Source: Paraburkholderia sp. BCC1885
GTDB taxonomy: Bacteria > Pseudomonadota > Gammaproteobacteria > Burkholderiales > Burkholderiaceae
Direction of reading: 5' to 3'
Length of the DNA: 64,000 bases
Assembly: GCF_900996235.1 (NCBI RefSeq)
Contig: NZ_CAAJGM010000111.1
Span: 1 to 64,000, forward strand
Shown here: positions 1-7,171 of the stretch, piece by piece
How the letters are laid out: each line of letters begins with the position of its first letter
How positions within the stretch are numbered: the first letter of the stretch is position 1
The notes under the pieces: model-generated
What the model was told of the DNA's origin: nothing
Databases searched by the model: none
Seen by the model: the letters and a program-made list of their open reading frames with translations, nothing else
Made by a program: the position numbers and the translations under genes

Positions 1-864
1 GTGGAGCGCAAACGTCTGAATAACGAGTTCGGCTATGGACTGACGCTGTACGGCTGGGACGGCGATACGCTGGCGTATGAAACGTCGTGGGAGAAGCGCA
101 CGACGACGCACTACGTGTACGAGCCCGGCAGCTTCACGCCGCTGATGCAGGCGACCGGGGCGGCGGTGCTTGATGACAGGACATCGGCGCCGCCAGCGTT
201 CGGGGCGGTGGCGTATTATCATTGTGACCAGATCGGCACGCCGCAGGAACTGAGCGACGCGGATGGCGCGATTGCCTGGAGTGCGTATTACCGGGCGTGG
301 GGTGAAGCGAAGGAAGTGATCGGCGACGCGGCACGCAAGGCGGGAATCAGCAATCCGCTGCGCTTCGCGGGGCAGTACTTTGATCATGAGACCGGGCTGC
401 ACTATAACCGGTATCGGTATTATGATCCGCACAGTGGGCGCTTCATCTCGAAGGACCCCATCGGGCTTGCGGGCGGCATCAATGTGTATGCGTATGCGCC
501 GAATCCGGTTGGCTGGATTGATCCACTTGGATTAACTCCTAATACATTGGACTGGAGTATCGTCAGCAAGAAGGGCGAATGCCGGTGCACGCACGTTAAT
601 AAGCACGGCGTCAATGATTTGCAGAAAAAGGATCATGGAGTGTTTTATGGAGATCCCACAAGCAAGATCAATGATGTCTGGAACTCGAAGGGAAACATTC
701 AGCCGATAAACGACGGGAGTGTAGATATTTATCATATCCCAAGCCAGAATTCTGGTTACGCGGGCGGGTATGCAGGACAAGGACAAAATCTTAATTACGT
801 TACCGTGGTTACTCAGGCTGGAACAAACAAGATAATTACCGGATACCCATCCGCAGGAAACTAA
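1..864 (+). CDS. Rhs protein C-terminus with polymorphic toxin tip (5' end outside window)
   Basis: This is the 3' part of an Rhs polymorphic toxin gene; the frame is open from the first base, so the true start lies to the left. The encoded segment carries the end of the Rhs core: YD-type repeats, the motif [21 protein letters not shown] and the WIDPLGL junction near residue 178. The last 109 residues after the junction are the variable toxin tip. It has a conserved-looking HG..HGVF pair and an ending VTVVTQAGTNKIITGYP. A second tip at 1994-2434 shares this pattern. The pattern is compatible with a small RNase-fold toxin, but I cannot name the family. The next gene begins two bases downstream and is its likely immunity gene. 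Confidence 0.85.
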   Translation: MERKRLNNEFGYGLTLYGWDGDTLAYETSWEKRTTTHYVYEPGSFTPLMQATGAAVLDDRTSAPPAFGAVAYYHCDQIGTPQELSDADGAIAWSAYYRAWGEAKEVIGDAARKAGISNPLRFAGQYFDHETGLHYNRYRYYDPHSGRFISKDPIGLAGGINVYAYAPNPVGWIDPLGLTPNTLDWSIVSKKGECRCTHVNKHGVNDLQKKDHGVFYGDPTSKINDVWNSKGNIQPINDGSVDIYHIPSQNSGYAGGYAGQGQNLNYVTVVTQAGTNKIITGYPSAGN

Positions 865-865
865 G

Positions 866-1102
866 ATGAGCTACGAGCATAAGGTCAAGTGGTGCCCGGT
901 ATGTAACCAGGGCTGGATTGAGGTTGTAAAAGATAAAGCAAGCGGCGAACTGTTTCTTTGCTGCGATGAGTGCGAGACGGAATGGACAAGTCCAGACGCT
1001 ATTGCCAATGGAACAGGAACTCAAGGGAAGTTTGGCATGGTCGAAGCTCCCGATGAATGCGAAATAGAATCACTGGGCTGGGCGCAGTACATCATGAAAT
1101 AA
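866..1102 (+). CDS. Putative Rhs immunity protein with zinc-ribbon cysteines
   Basis: The product is a 78-residue acidic protein starting one base after the rhs stop codon, the standard place for a cognate immunity gene. It contains two CxxC pairs, WCPVCNQGW near residues 9-17 and CCDECETEW near 32-40, which look like a zinc ribbon. No signal peptide is visible, so it should act in the cytosol by binding the toxin tip. A terminator follows directly. Immunity is inferred from position; the family is not recognised. Confidence 0.65.
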   Translation: MSYEHKVKWCPVCNQGWIEVVKDKASGELFLCCDECETEWTSPDAIANGTGTQGKFGMVEAPDECEIESLGWAQYIMK

Positions 1103-1106
1103 GCAA

Positions 1107-1127
1107 GGGCCGCTGACGCGGCCCTTT
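1107..1127 (+). terminator. Intrinsic terminator after first rhs toxin/immunity pair
   Basis: A perfect 7-bp GGGCCGC/GCGGCCC stem with a TGAC loop is followed by TTT. An almost identical hairpin lies at 2766-2786 after another immunity gene, so the terminator seems to travel with the cassette. Confidence 0.75.
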
Positions 1128-1440
1128 GTACGTTTATCAATACGCGTCCAATCCTATCGAGTGGATCGATCCACTTGGATTGAGCAAGTACATTCCCGCG
1201 CCATCGAGTTTGCCGGGCTTCCCGGACGCCGTGCGCGTAAAACCGAAGACACCGGTACAAGGCGGCGGATTACGAAAGCGTTGGAAGCGAGCAAACGGAT
1301 GCATTTGTGAGTGGGACTCTCAGCATGGCGAAGTTGAGATTTACAACAAGCGAGGAAAGCACATGGGTGCATTTGATCCCGAGACGGGCGAAGCTATACC
1401 TGGCAAGGAAGCTGACCCAACAAGGACGATTGAGCCATGA
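1126..1440 (+). CDS. Orphan Rhs tail with colicin E3-type ribosomal RNase domain
   Basis: This displaced toxin module begins inside the preceding terminator and has no convincing start; the first possible codon is a TTG in the hairpin tail. It opens with the Rhs junction YASNPIEWIDPLGL and continues into a domain that closely matches the cytotoxic domain of colicin E3, which cuts 16S rRNA in the decoding centre. The signature EWDSQHGEVEIY (residues 62-73) supplies the expected Asp64, His67 and Glu71. A later His79 and Arg100 match the remaining E3 active-site positions. The stop codon overlaps the next gene by ATGA. It is probably silent until recombined onto a full-length Rhs. The toxin family call is strong; expression in place is doubtful. 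Confidence 0.8.
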   Translation: MYVYQYASNPIEWIDPLGLSKYIPAPSSLPGFPDAVRVKPKTPVQGGGLRKRWKRANGCICEWDSQHGEVEIYNKRGKHMGAFDPETGEAIPGKEADPTRTIEP

Positions 1441-1685
1441 GTGAAGAAATGGTATATCGCTATATTTCGGTTTTTGAAAAGGATGGCGATGCGCATGTGA
1501 GGGATATTTCTTTTTCAAGCGCGCCAACTCTTCAGTTGCTTCAGAAGATATTTTTGGATGGTGCTGATGATCCAATGTACGACGAGTACGCTATAGACGC
1601 GCATAAGGCATTTCAACTCGCACCATTCATCAAAGAGGAGTTTGATCTGAAGAGATTTGAATATTTTCTATCTTGCGATGGCTAA
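1437..1685 (+). CDS. Putative immunity protein to the colicin E3-like tail
   Basis: An 82-residue acidic cytosolic protein overlaps the 3' end of the E3-like tail by four bases (ATGA), so the two are translationally coupled. Colicin E3 immunity proteins are also acidic and about 85 residues long. The ending FDLKRFEYFLSC is typical of a small immunity family found next to such nucleases. Function is inferred from context. Confidence 0.65.
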   Translation: MSEEMVYRYISVFEKDGDAHVRDISFSSAPTLQLLQKIFLDGADDPMYDEYAIDAHKAFQLAPFIKEEFDLKRFEYFLSCDG

Positions 1686-1727
1686 GCGTAGAAGTCGATC
1701 CAGCAGGGGCGGGTGAAGCGGCCTTTG

Positions 1728-1808
1728 CTGTATAACCGGCACAGGTACTATGATCCGGGCAGCGGTAGGTTCGTACCGAAGGACCCGATCGGGCTGGCGG
1801 GCGGCAAT
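1728..1808 (+). pseudogene. Rhs core fragment
   Basis: The bases translate as a short stretch of Rhs core ([25 protein letters not shown]), broken on both sides and out of frame with what follows. It is the scar of another displaced rhs 3' end. Confidence 0.7.
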
Positions 1809-1954
1809 TCAAAAAATTCCTGGCAGAGTTGATAGATTTGGCTGGAACTACGAATACCTTTCTTTTGGCCTTGATCGGCGATTTTGATGATGTTGAAAGC
1901 GGCGCTGTTGCGTTGACTAAACCGGCCATGATCGAGATGTGCTTCGGCCAGTAA
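1805..1954 (+). pseudogene. Remnant of an immunity-like gene
   Basis: An open frame without a start follows the Rhs fragment at a shifted frame. It encodes 49 residues (beginning [14 protein letters not shown], ending EMCFGQ) and a stop. Its position between two Rhs tails suggests the 3' end of an immunity gene whose toxin and 5' half were lost. The family is unknown. Confidence 0.4.
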
Positions 1955-1993
1955 TGAATAGGTACGTTGCTGTGAACGAGGCTATACTATAAA

Positions 1994-2434
1994 AACCCCA
2001 TCGGGCTCGCGGGTGGCATCAACGTTTATCAGTACGCGCCCAATCCGGTGCAGTGGGTCGATCCGCTCGGGCTTACGTCCACCACTCCCCCGGCGTGTGG
2101 CTGTTTGGACTGGTCAAGAACCAATCCAAGAACGGGGGAAACTGCAACAGATCATGTGATGCAACACGGAAATGACATTCCAGTGAAGCCATCACATGGC
2201 GTTTTTGCTGATGATCCGATCGCGACGACCAACGCGGCTTGGGGCAAGGCCGTGCAGGATGGAATAACTCCGACTGTTGGCGGCAATGGAAACTGGAACT
2301 ACGATATTCCTTATCCCGAAGCCGGATTGGGCGGTGGTATTTCTGGAAACGCGGTAGGAAATCCAATCTTGAATAGCGTGAAGATAGTTACTACCCCTGG
2401 AGCTAATCAGGTGGTTACCTCTTTCCCGAAGTAA
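1994..2434 (+). CDS. Orphan Rhs tail with second HGVF-type toxin tip
   Basis: An Rhs junction (NPIGLAGGINVYQYAPNPVQWVDPLGL) leads into a toxin tip of about 120 residues. The only in-frame start is a GTG at 2048 inside the junction, so this is an orphan module rather than a normal gene. The tip shares a pattern with the toxin at the left edge: an HG..D segment, HGVF followed by a DP, and a C-terminal VKIVTTPGANQVVTSFP. Both probably belong to one toxin family, possibly an RNase fold, which I cannot name with confidence. A start-competent immunity gene follows at 2450. Confidence 0.6.
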   Translation, partial: NPIGLAGGINVYQYAPNPVQWVDPLGLTSTTPPACGCLDWSRTNPRTGETATDHVMQHGNDIPVKPSHGVFADDPIATTNAAWGKAVQDGITPTVGGNGNWNYDIPYPEAGLGGGISGNAVGNPILNSVKIVTTPGANQVVTSFPK

Positions 2435-2449
2435 AAGAGAAGGTGAAGC

Positions 2450-2758
2450 TTGAACAAAAGATACTATGTCGCAATGGCAGCTAGTGTGGATAGCTATGAA
2501 CAAAGTGACTATCTATGTTTTATACAGGTTGAAGGTAGTGGTGTCATTGGTTATGCCGCCGAATTCGATAGTTGTACGACCGATATAGCTGACGCATGCG
2601 TAGCCGAAAACGCTCATCGTGCCAAGTGGTTTGCCTGGGATGATGGATGGGAATGGCGTGCCGCAACTCTGGAAGAAATCAAGGCCATGAAGCTCGATAA
2701 ATATCTGATTGGGTCAAAGAAGGATATGAAACTCAGCACACCGATCGAGCCGTTATAG
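2450..2758 (+). CDS. Putative immunity protein for the second HGVF-type tip
   Basis: A 102-residue acidic protein is read from a TTG start with a good ribosome-binding site (GAGAAGGTGA) a few bases upstream. It follows the orphan toxin tip by 15 bases and ends just before a terminator. No signal peptide is seen. It has no similarity to the zinc-ribbon immunity candidate at 866, although the two toxins appear related. Function is from context only. Confidence 0.55.
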   Translation: MNKRYYVAMAASVDSYEQSDYLCFIQVEGSGVIGYAAEFDSCTTDIADACVAENAHRAKWFAWDDGWEWRAATLEEIKAMKLDKYLIGSKKDMKLSTPIEPL

Positions 2759-2765
2759 AAACCAA

Positions 2766-2786
2766 GGGCCGCTTGTGCGGCCCTTT
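2766..2786 (+). terminator. Intrinsic terminator closing the rhs cassette array
   Basis: A GGGCCGC/GCGGCCC stem with a TTGT loop is followed by TTT. It is the same stem as at 1107-1127. Confidence 0.75.
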
Positions 2787-2809
2787 GCATGTCAATCCGG
2801 CGGTAATGG

Positions 2810-3109
2810 TCAAGCTGCCCGATTATCTGTTTGGGCGCGCCATACCTTGCGCAGTTCGTCATTGTCGGCGTTGCGTTCGATGGCAAACGCTTCGCGCTCG
2901 CGCGCTTTGGCGGCATAATCGTATTCTGGTGTAACGATGAGGCGTTGCCGGATGTAGTCAATGGAGACATGGACGCGCTGGCCGGCCTTGAAGAATGACT
3001 CTGCGCCTAACCACCTGTCGATATGTTCCCAAGGCATGAAGGGCTGTCGCGGGCGCGGTGGCGTATCGAGTGAATAGCCATCGGGCGTATCGCGCAGCGT
3101 GACGGTCAT
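2810..3109 (-). CDS. SymE-like small protein
   Basis: A 99-residue protein on the opposite strand to the rhs remnants. The central part (WLGAESFFKAGQRVHVSIDYIRQRLIV) resembles the SymE/AbrB-like fold signature, in which a short hydrophobic strand, an xAGFxxG-type turn and a VxV..xxLVI strand follow each other. SymE proteins are SOS-type RNA-targeting or DNA-condensing toxins, and SymE-like genes are often near rhs loci. An antisense regulator of the SymR kind cannot be confirmed. The family call is tentative. Confidence 0.45.
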   Translation of the reverse strand: MTVTLRDTPDGYSLDTPPRPRQPFMPWEHIDRWLGAESFFKAGQRVHVSIDYIRQRLIVTPEYDYAAKAREREAFAIERNADNDELRKVWRAQTDNRAA

Positions 3110-3147
3110 GCTGGATGAACGTTTCGCTCTGGATGGACGTGCTTTAT

Positions 3148-3384
3148 GTGCTAGTCAGGGGGTACCCGGATGGCGGCGAAGAGCAGTTCAGGTGGGATGC
3201 ACGCGGCAACCTGGCCACGCACACCGATGCGCTGAACCGGCAGACGCATTACCGTTACAGTGCTGCGGGGCTGCCTGCCGCGCGTACCAATGCGCAAGGT
3301 GAAACAGATCGGGGACATGCGGCGCGGTGTGATCCGCTACGCGTATGACCCGCTCGGGCGGCTCACGCGGGGAGGGCCGTGCCA
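3148..3384 (+). pseudogene. Rhs YD-repeat fragment with frameshift
   Basis: Translated in one frame this gives YPDGGEEQFRWDARGNLATH and further YD-repeat sequence up to about 3300. The repeat then continues in another frame as VIRYAYDPLGRLTRGG. It is a degraded piece of the Rhs repeat core, with no toxin tip. Confidence 0.75.
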
Positions 3385-3576
3385 CTGGCCAGCCGGGGAT
3401 AAAACCGGCCCGAATAAAAAAACCTGGAATAAACCCCGAAGCCCCCGTGTTCGCCTTCATGTAGACGCAGCAGAGGCGCGCATTACGCGGCAGACCCAGA
3501 GCCACCCTGTTGAACCTCTAGCCAGAAGGCGGTTTCTAACACCGCTTCAATTTAACTTTATTAAGGAATCTTAATC

Positions 3577-3930
3577 ATGTCGAAAATCTTCGTAAGCCTC
3601 GCCTTCGCCGCTGCCACGCTTGGCGCCCCGGTTCTCAGCTTTGCCCAGTCGAATGCGCCTGTGACCCGCGCCGAAGTGCGTGCCGATCTGGTGCGCGTCG
3701 AGCAGGCCGGCTACATGCCGAGCGCTAACGATCTGAACTACCCGGCCGACATCCAGGCTGCTGAAGCGAAGATCGCCGCGCAGAACGATCAGCAGATGAC
3801 CAATACGGCCGTCGGCGGTGTGGCGCAAAACGGCAGCACGGCGTCGGGTTCGGCATCGCATACCGCAATGCGCGCCAACGCGGCTTGCGTCGGCCCGGTC
3901 AGCTTCTGCAATGTGTACTTCGGCAGCTAA
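3577..3930 (+). CDS. DUF4148 secreted protein
   Basis: A 117-residue protein with a Sec signal peptide (cut near VLSFAQ-S, residues 20-25). The mature start VTRAEVRADLVRVEQAGYMPSANDLNYPADIQAAEAKI is the hallmark of the DUF4148 family, which is abundant in Burkholderiales and predicted periplasmic. Its function is not known. A ribosome-binding site (AAGGAATC) precedes the ATG. An inverted repeat (GTCCTGCACAA...TTGTGCAGGA) lies just after the stop and may be a weak terminator. Confidence 0.85.
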   Translation: MSKIFVSLAFAAATLGAPVLSFAQSNAPVTRAEVRADLVRVEQAGYMPSANDLNYPADIQAAEAKIAAQNDQQMTNTAVGGVAQNGSTASGSASHTAMRANAACVGPVSFCNVYFGS

Positions 3931-4142
3931 ATGACGCCGTGCGAGTCCTGCACAATGGTCGTCTTGTGCAGGATTCCTGATCGTTGCGGATTTTCCGCTA
4001 GCCGCCCAGCGGTTTGCGACCCATTGCGGCAGAGTGCAACGCCGTTTCGGGTAGACAAGTATTGCCCATACTATTATCGGTGCTGGACTGGATGTCCTGC
4101 CCGTTACGCCGTAGCATCGACCCATCTACTCCGGATCGAAAC

Positions 4143-5396
4143 ATGGCGAACCCGCAAGAAAGCGTCACGCAAGCCTCCACGCCGCCGTCGCACGACGGCG
4201 CCACGCATTGGAAGCGCAATCTGTTTGTCTGCGTCTTCGGCTCGTTCACCACCATTGTGGCGATGACCCTGCTGCTGCCGTTCCTGCCGCTCTACGTGGA
4301 AGAACTGGGCGTCAAAAGCCATGCAGCGATCGTGCAGTGGTCCGGCGTGGCGTATGGCGCGACCTTTCTGTCTGCCGCGTTCACGGCGCCATTGTGGGGC
4401 AAGCTCGGCGACCGCTACGGCCGCAAGCTGATGCTGATTCGCGCGAGCCTCGGCATGGCCGTCGCCATGTCGTTGATCGGCATGGCGCATAACGTCTGGC
4501 AACTAGTGGCGCTGCGGCTGTTGGCCGGCCTGCTGGGCGGCTATGCCTCGGGGTCGACGGTGCTGGTCGCCACGCAAACGCCTAAAGCGCGCGTCGGCTG
4601 GGCGCTCGGCATCCTGTCGTCGGGGATCATGGCGGGCAATCTGGCGGGACCGTTGATCGGCGGTTCGTTGCCGCCGCTGATCGGCGTGCGGGCCACCTTT
4701 TTCGCGGCCGGGGCGTTTATTTTTATCGCGTTTCTTGCCACGGCGTTTCTTCTCAAGGAAGGTTCGCGCCGCACGGTAAAGAAGTCCGAGGCACAGCAGG
4801 TTGACTGGCAAGCCATGCCGGAGCGCGGCCCGGTCGTCGCGATGCTGATTACGGGCGCGCTGCTGATGGTGGCCAATATGTCCATCGAGCCCATCATCAC
4901 CGTGTTCGTGGCGCAGATCGTCGCGCTTCGCCAGGTGACCTTCGTCGCGGGTCTCGTGATGTCGGCCGCGGCGTTGGGCAGCATCCTCTCGGCGTCGCGC
5001 CTTGGACGTCTGGCGGATCGGATCGGCCATTGGAATGTGATCGTCGGCTGTCTCGCCGTATCCGCCGTCCTGCTGGTTCCGCAAGCATTTGTGACGGCAG
5101 GGTGGCAGCTCGTCGTACTGCGGTTTTTGATGGGCATGGCCTTGGGCGGTCTGTTGCCCTGCGTGGCCAGCGTGATCCGCCATAGCGTGCCGCAAAGCAT
5201 TGCCGGCAAGATGCTCGGCTACTCCACCTCGTCCCAGTACGCCGGCCAGGTGATCGGACCTTTGCTGGGCGGTTTCGTCGGCGGTCACTTCGGCATGCGG
5301 GCGGTGTTCCTCGGAACCTCGGTGCTGATGGCGGTTGGGGCAATTTACAACCACATCAACAGGACCGCGCATAACCGGGGCAAAGTCGCGTTTTAA
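4143..5396 (+). CDS. MFS multidrug efflux transporter, MdtG-like
   Basis: A 417-residue, 12-helix major facilitator protein of the inner membrane. The loop between helices 2 and 3 carries the MFS motif (WGKLGDRYGRKLMLI), repeated in degenerate form in the second half (RLGRLADRIGHW). Features such as LPFLPLYVEELGV and GYASGSTVLVATQTPK align with E. coli MdtG, a proton-driven drug exporter. The ATG at 4143 is chosen because the residues after it (MANPQESV) form a normal short cytosolic tail; the frame extends further upstream without family resemblance. Substrate is unknown. Confidence 0.88.
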   Translation: MANPQESVTQASTPPSHDGATHWKRNLFVCVFGSFTTIVAMTLLLPFLPLYVEELGVKSHAAIVQWSGVAYGATFLSAAFTAPLWGKLGDRYGRKLMLIRASLGMAVAMSLIGMAHNVWQLVALRLLAGLLGGYASGSTVLVATQTPKARVGWALGILSSGIMAGNLAGPLIGGSLPPLIGVRATFFAAGAFIFIAFLATAFLLKEGSRRTVKKSEAQQVDWQAMPERGPVVAMLITGALLMVANMSIEPIITVFVAQIVALRQVTFVAGLVMSAAALGSILSASRLGRLADRIGHWNVIVGCLAVSAVLLVPQAFVTAGWQLVVLRFLMGMALGGLLPCVASVIRHSVPQSIAGKMLGYSTSSQYAGQVIGPLLGGFVGGHFGMRAVFLGTSVLMAVGAIYNHINRTAHNRGKVAF

Positions 5397-5630
5397 GTTC
5401 GTTGAGGTCTTTGGCGTTACTACTGGTTTTCACAATGTTCCCACAATGTGCCTTGCTTAGAATCGCCCCGCGCCAGCAAATAGCGTAGGGCCGTCGCGAG
5501 GATGGGTCTGCACGCTGGCGCGTGCCATCCATTCCCCGCGCGCGTTCGATCGATGAGGTCTTCCGGCGTTGCATGGGGTTGCCGATCCATGGCTGCGCCA
5601 GACGCGGTCCCATCATCGATTCGAGATTCC

Positions 5631-6425
5631 ATGACTTTGTTGCGCATTTTTCCGTGTCTATCGGTTGCCGTTGCATGTCTTTTCGCCGCACCGTTTGCTT
5701 ATGCCGACTCCGCCCAAGGCGGCTATAGCGTCACCGCCGGCTTAGGCTCGGCGATCACACCGCGTTATCTGGGCAGCAACGATTATCAGTTTCTACCGGT
5801 CCCGTACCTTCATGTGGTGACGCCGCAGGGCGTCTATATCGATTCGACCAAAGGCGTGGGTTACCGGCTGTATCTGCCGGCCAATTTCTTCGTCGACGCC
5901 AGCCTCAACTACGCGTTCGGCCGCAAGGACGAGAACGAAACCTGGCAAAGCGGTTCGAATTACCTGAAGGGCATGGGCGACATTCCGGGGGCGTTGGTCA
6001 CGACCCTCACCGCCGGCTACCGTCTCGGCATGATGGGCGACGTGACGGTGTCGGCGGATGTGCCGCTCACGAACCGCAGCCGTGGCGAGACTTATCGCGT
6101 CGGCTTCAAGGCCATCGTCATGCAGGTAGGGCACGACCGTTTGAGCACGAGTGCGGAGGCGGACTTCGGTTCGTCGAAATACAACCAGACTTTCTTTGGG
6201 GTAAGTGCTTCGCAAAGCGCGAACGCGGCTTTTCCTCAATATGGTGCGGGCTCGGGACTGTATGCGGTGCGCGCCGCCATGAGCTGGGACCATCAGTTCA
6301 ACCGGCATTGGTCGATCTCAGCCTCGCAGCAGATCACCAATCTCACCGGCGACGCCGTGAATAGTCCAATCGTGCGGCGCCGCTTGTCCCTGCTTACGGA
6401 TACCATGGTCGCCTACACGTTCTAA
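5631..6425 (+). CDS. MipA/OmpV family outer-membrane protein
   Basis: A 264-residue protein with a signal peptide ending near FAYADS. The mature chain begins GGYSVTAGLGSAITPRYLGSNDYQ, typical of MipA/OmpV barrel proteins, and ends with the aromatic TMVAYTF expected of an outer-membrane beta-barrel. E. coli MipA scaffolds murein enzymes; other members respond to stress or antibiotics. It sits directly upstream of a two-component system, a common arrangement suggesting the pair controls it. The start at 5631 gives the signal peptide at the N-terminus. Confidence 0.85.
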   Translation: MTLLRIFPCLSVAVACLFAAPFAYADSAQGGYSVTAGLGSAITPRYLGSNDYQFLPVPYLHVVTPQGVYIDSTKGVGYRLYLPANFFVDASLNYAFGRKDENETWQSGSNYLKGMGDIPGALVTTLTAGYRLGMMGDVTVSADVPLTNRSRGETYRVGFKAIVMQVGHDRLSTSAEADFGSSKYNQTFFGVSASQSANAAFPQYGAGSGLYAVRAAMSWDHQFNRHWSISASQQITNLTGDAVNSPIVRRRLSLLTDTMVAYTF

Positions 6426-6493
6426 ACGGACCGATGCATATTGCGCCGGTCCATGCGGACTCCGAATCAATCAGCCCAACTTCCCGCGGTTCC

Positions 6494-7171
6494 ATGCGAA
6501 TACTGCTTATCGAAGATGAAATCGAACTGGCGTCCGCCATTCAGAGCGCACTGGAAAAGCGCAAGATGGCGGTCGACCATGTGTCGACGCTCGGCACGGC
6601 GCGCTACGCGATCACCGACGTACCCTACAAGCTGGTGCTGCTCGATCGCAAGCTGCCGGACGGCGACGGCATTTCGATCATCCCGCATCTGCGCGCCAGT
6701 GCGCCTGGCGTCGCGATCATCGTCCTGAGCGCGATCAGCGACGTCACCGCGCGCGTGGCCGGGCTCGACGCAGGCGCCGACGATTATCTGGCCAAGCCGT
6801 TTTCAATGGACGAACTGATGGCGCGGCTGCGCGCACTCGATCGCCGCCCGGCGCTGTTGCGCGAGCCGCAAACCGCCATGGGCCGGATGGTGTTCGATTT
6901 CGAGGCGAAAGAGGCCTCGGTCGATGGCGCGCGCCTCGGCCTGCAACGACGTGAATTGCTGGTCCTGCAGGCGCTGCTCGAACGGCGCGGCAAGACGGTG
7001 CGGCGCGAGTCGCTCGAGGCCGAGGTCTACGGCTTCGAGCGCGATATCGCTTCGAATGCGCTGGACTCGCACGTATCGAATCTGCGGCGCAAGCTCGAAC
7101 AGGCCGAGGCGGGCGTCGAAATTCACACCATGCGCGGAATTGGCTATCTGCTGAGGGAAAAAGATGCGTAA
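6494..7171 (+). CDS. OmpR/PhoB-family response regulator
   Basis: A 225-residue regulator with an N-terminal receiver domain (acidic pair near residues 8-9, phospho-acceptor Asp51 in LVLLDRKLPDGDG, Lys in DDYLAKPFSMDEL) and a C-terminal winged helix ending in SHVSNLRRKLEQ...IHTMRGIGYLL. It overlaps the kinase gene downstream by 8 bp, so they form a pair. The ATG at 6494 aligns with the family start (MRILLIEDE). Confidence 0.92.
   Translation: MRILLIEDEIELASAIQSALEKRKMAVDHVSTLGTARYAITDVPYKLVLLDRKLPDGDGISIIPHLRASAPGVAIIVLSAISDVTARVAGLDAGADDYLAKPFSMDELMARLRALDRRPALLREPQTAMGRMVFDFEAKEASVDGARLGLQRRELLVLQALLERRGKTVRRESLEAEVYGFERDIASNALDSHVSNLRRKLEQAEAGVEIHTMRGIGYLLREKDA

Noticed and set aside
4503..5372. 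Long open frames antisense to the MFS transporter gene
   Set aside because: Composition is Arg/His/Gln-rich low-quality translation caused by GC-rich third positions; the sense frame has clear family motifs.
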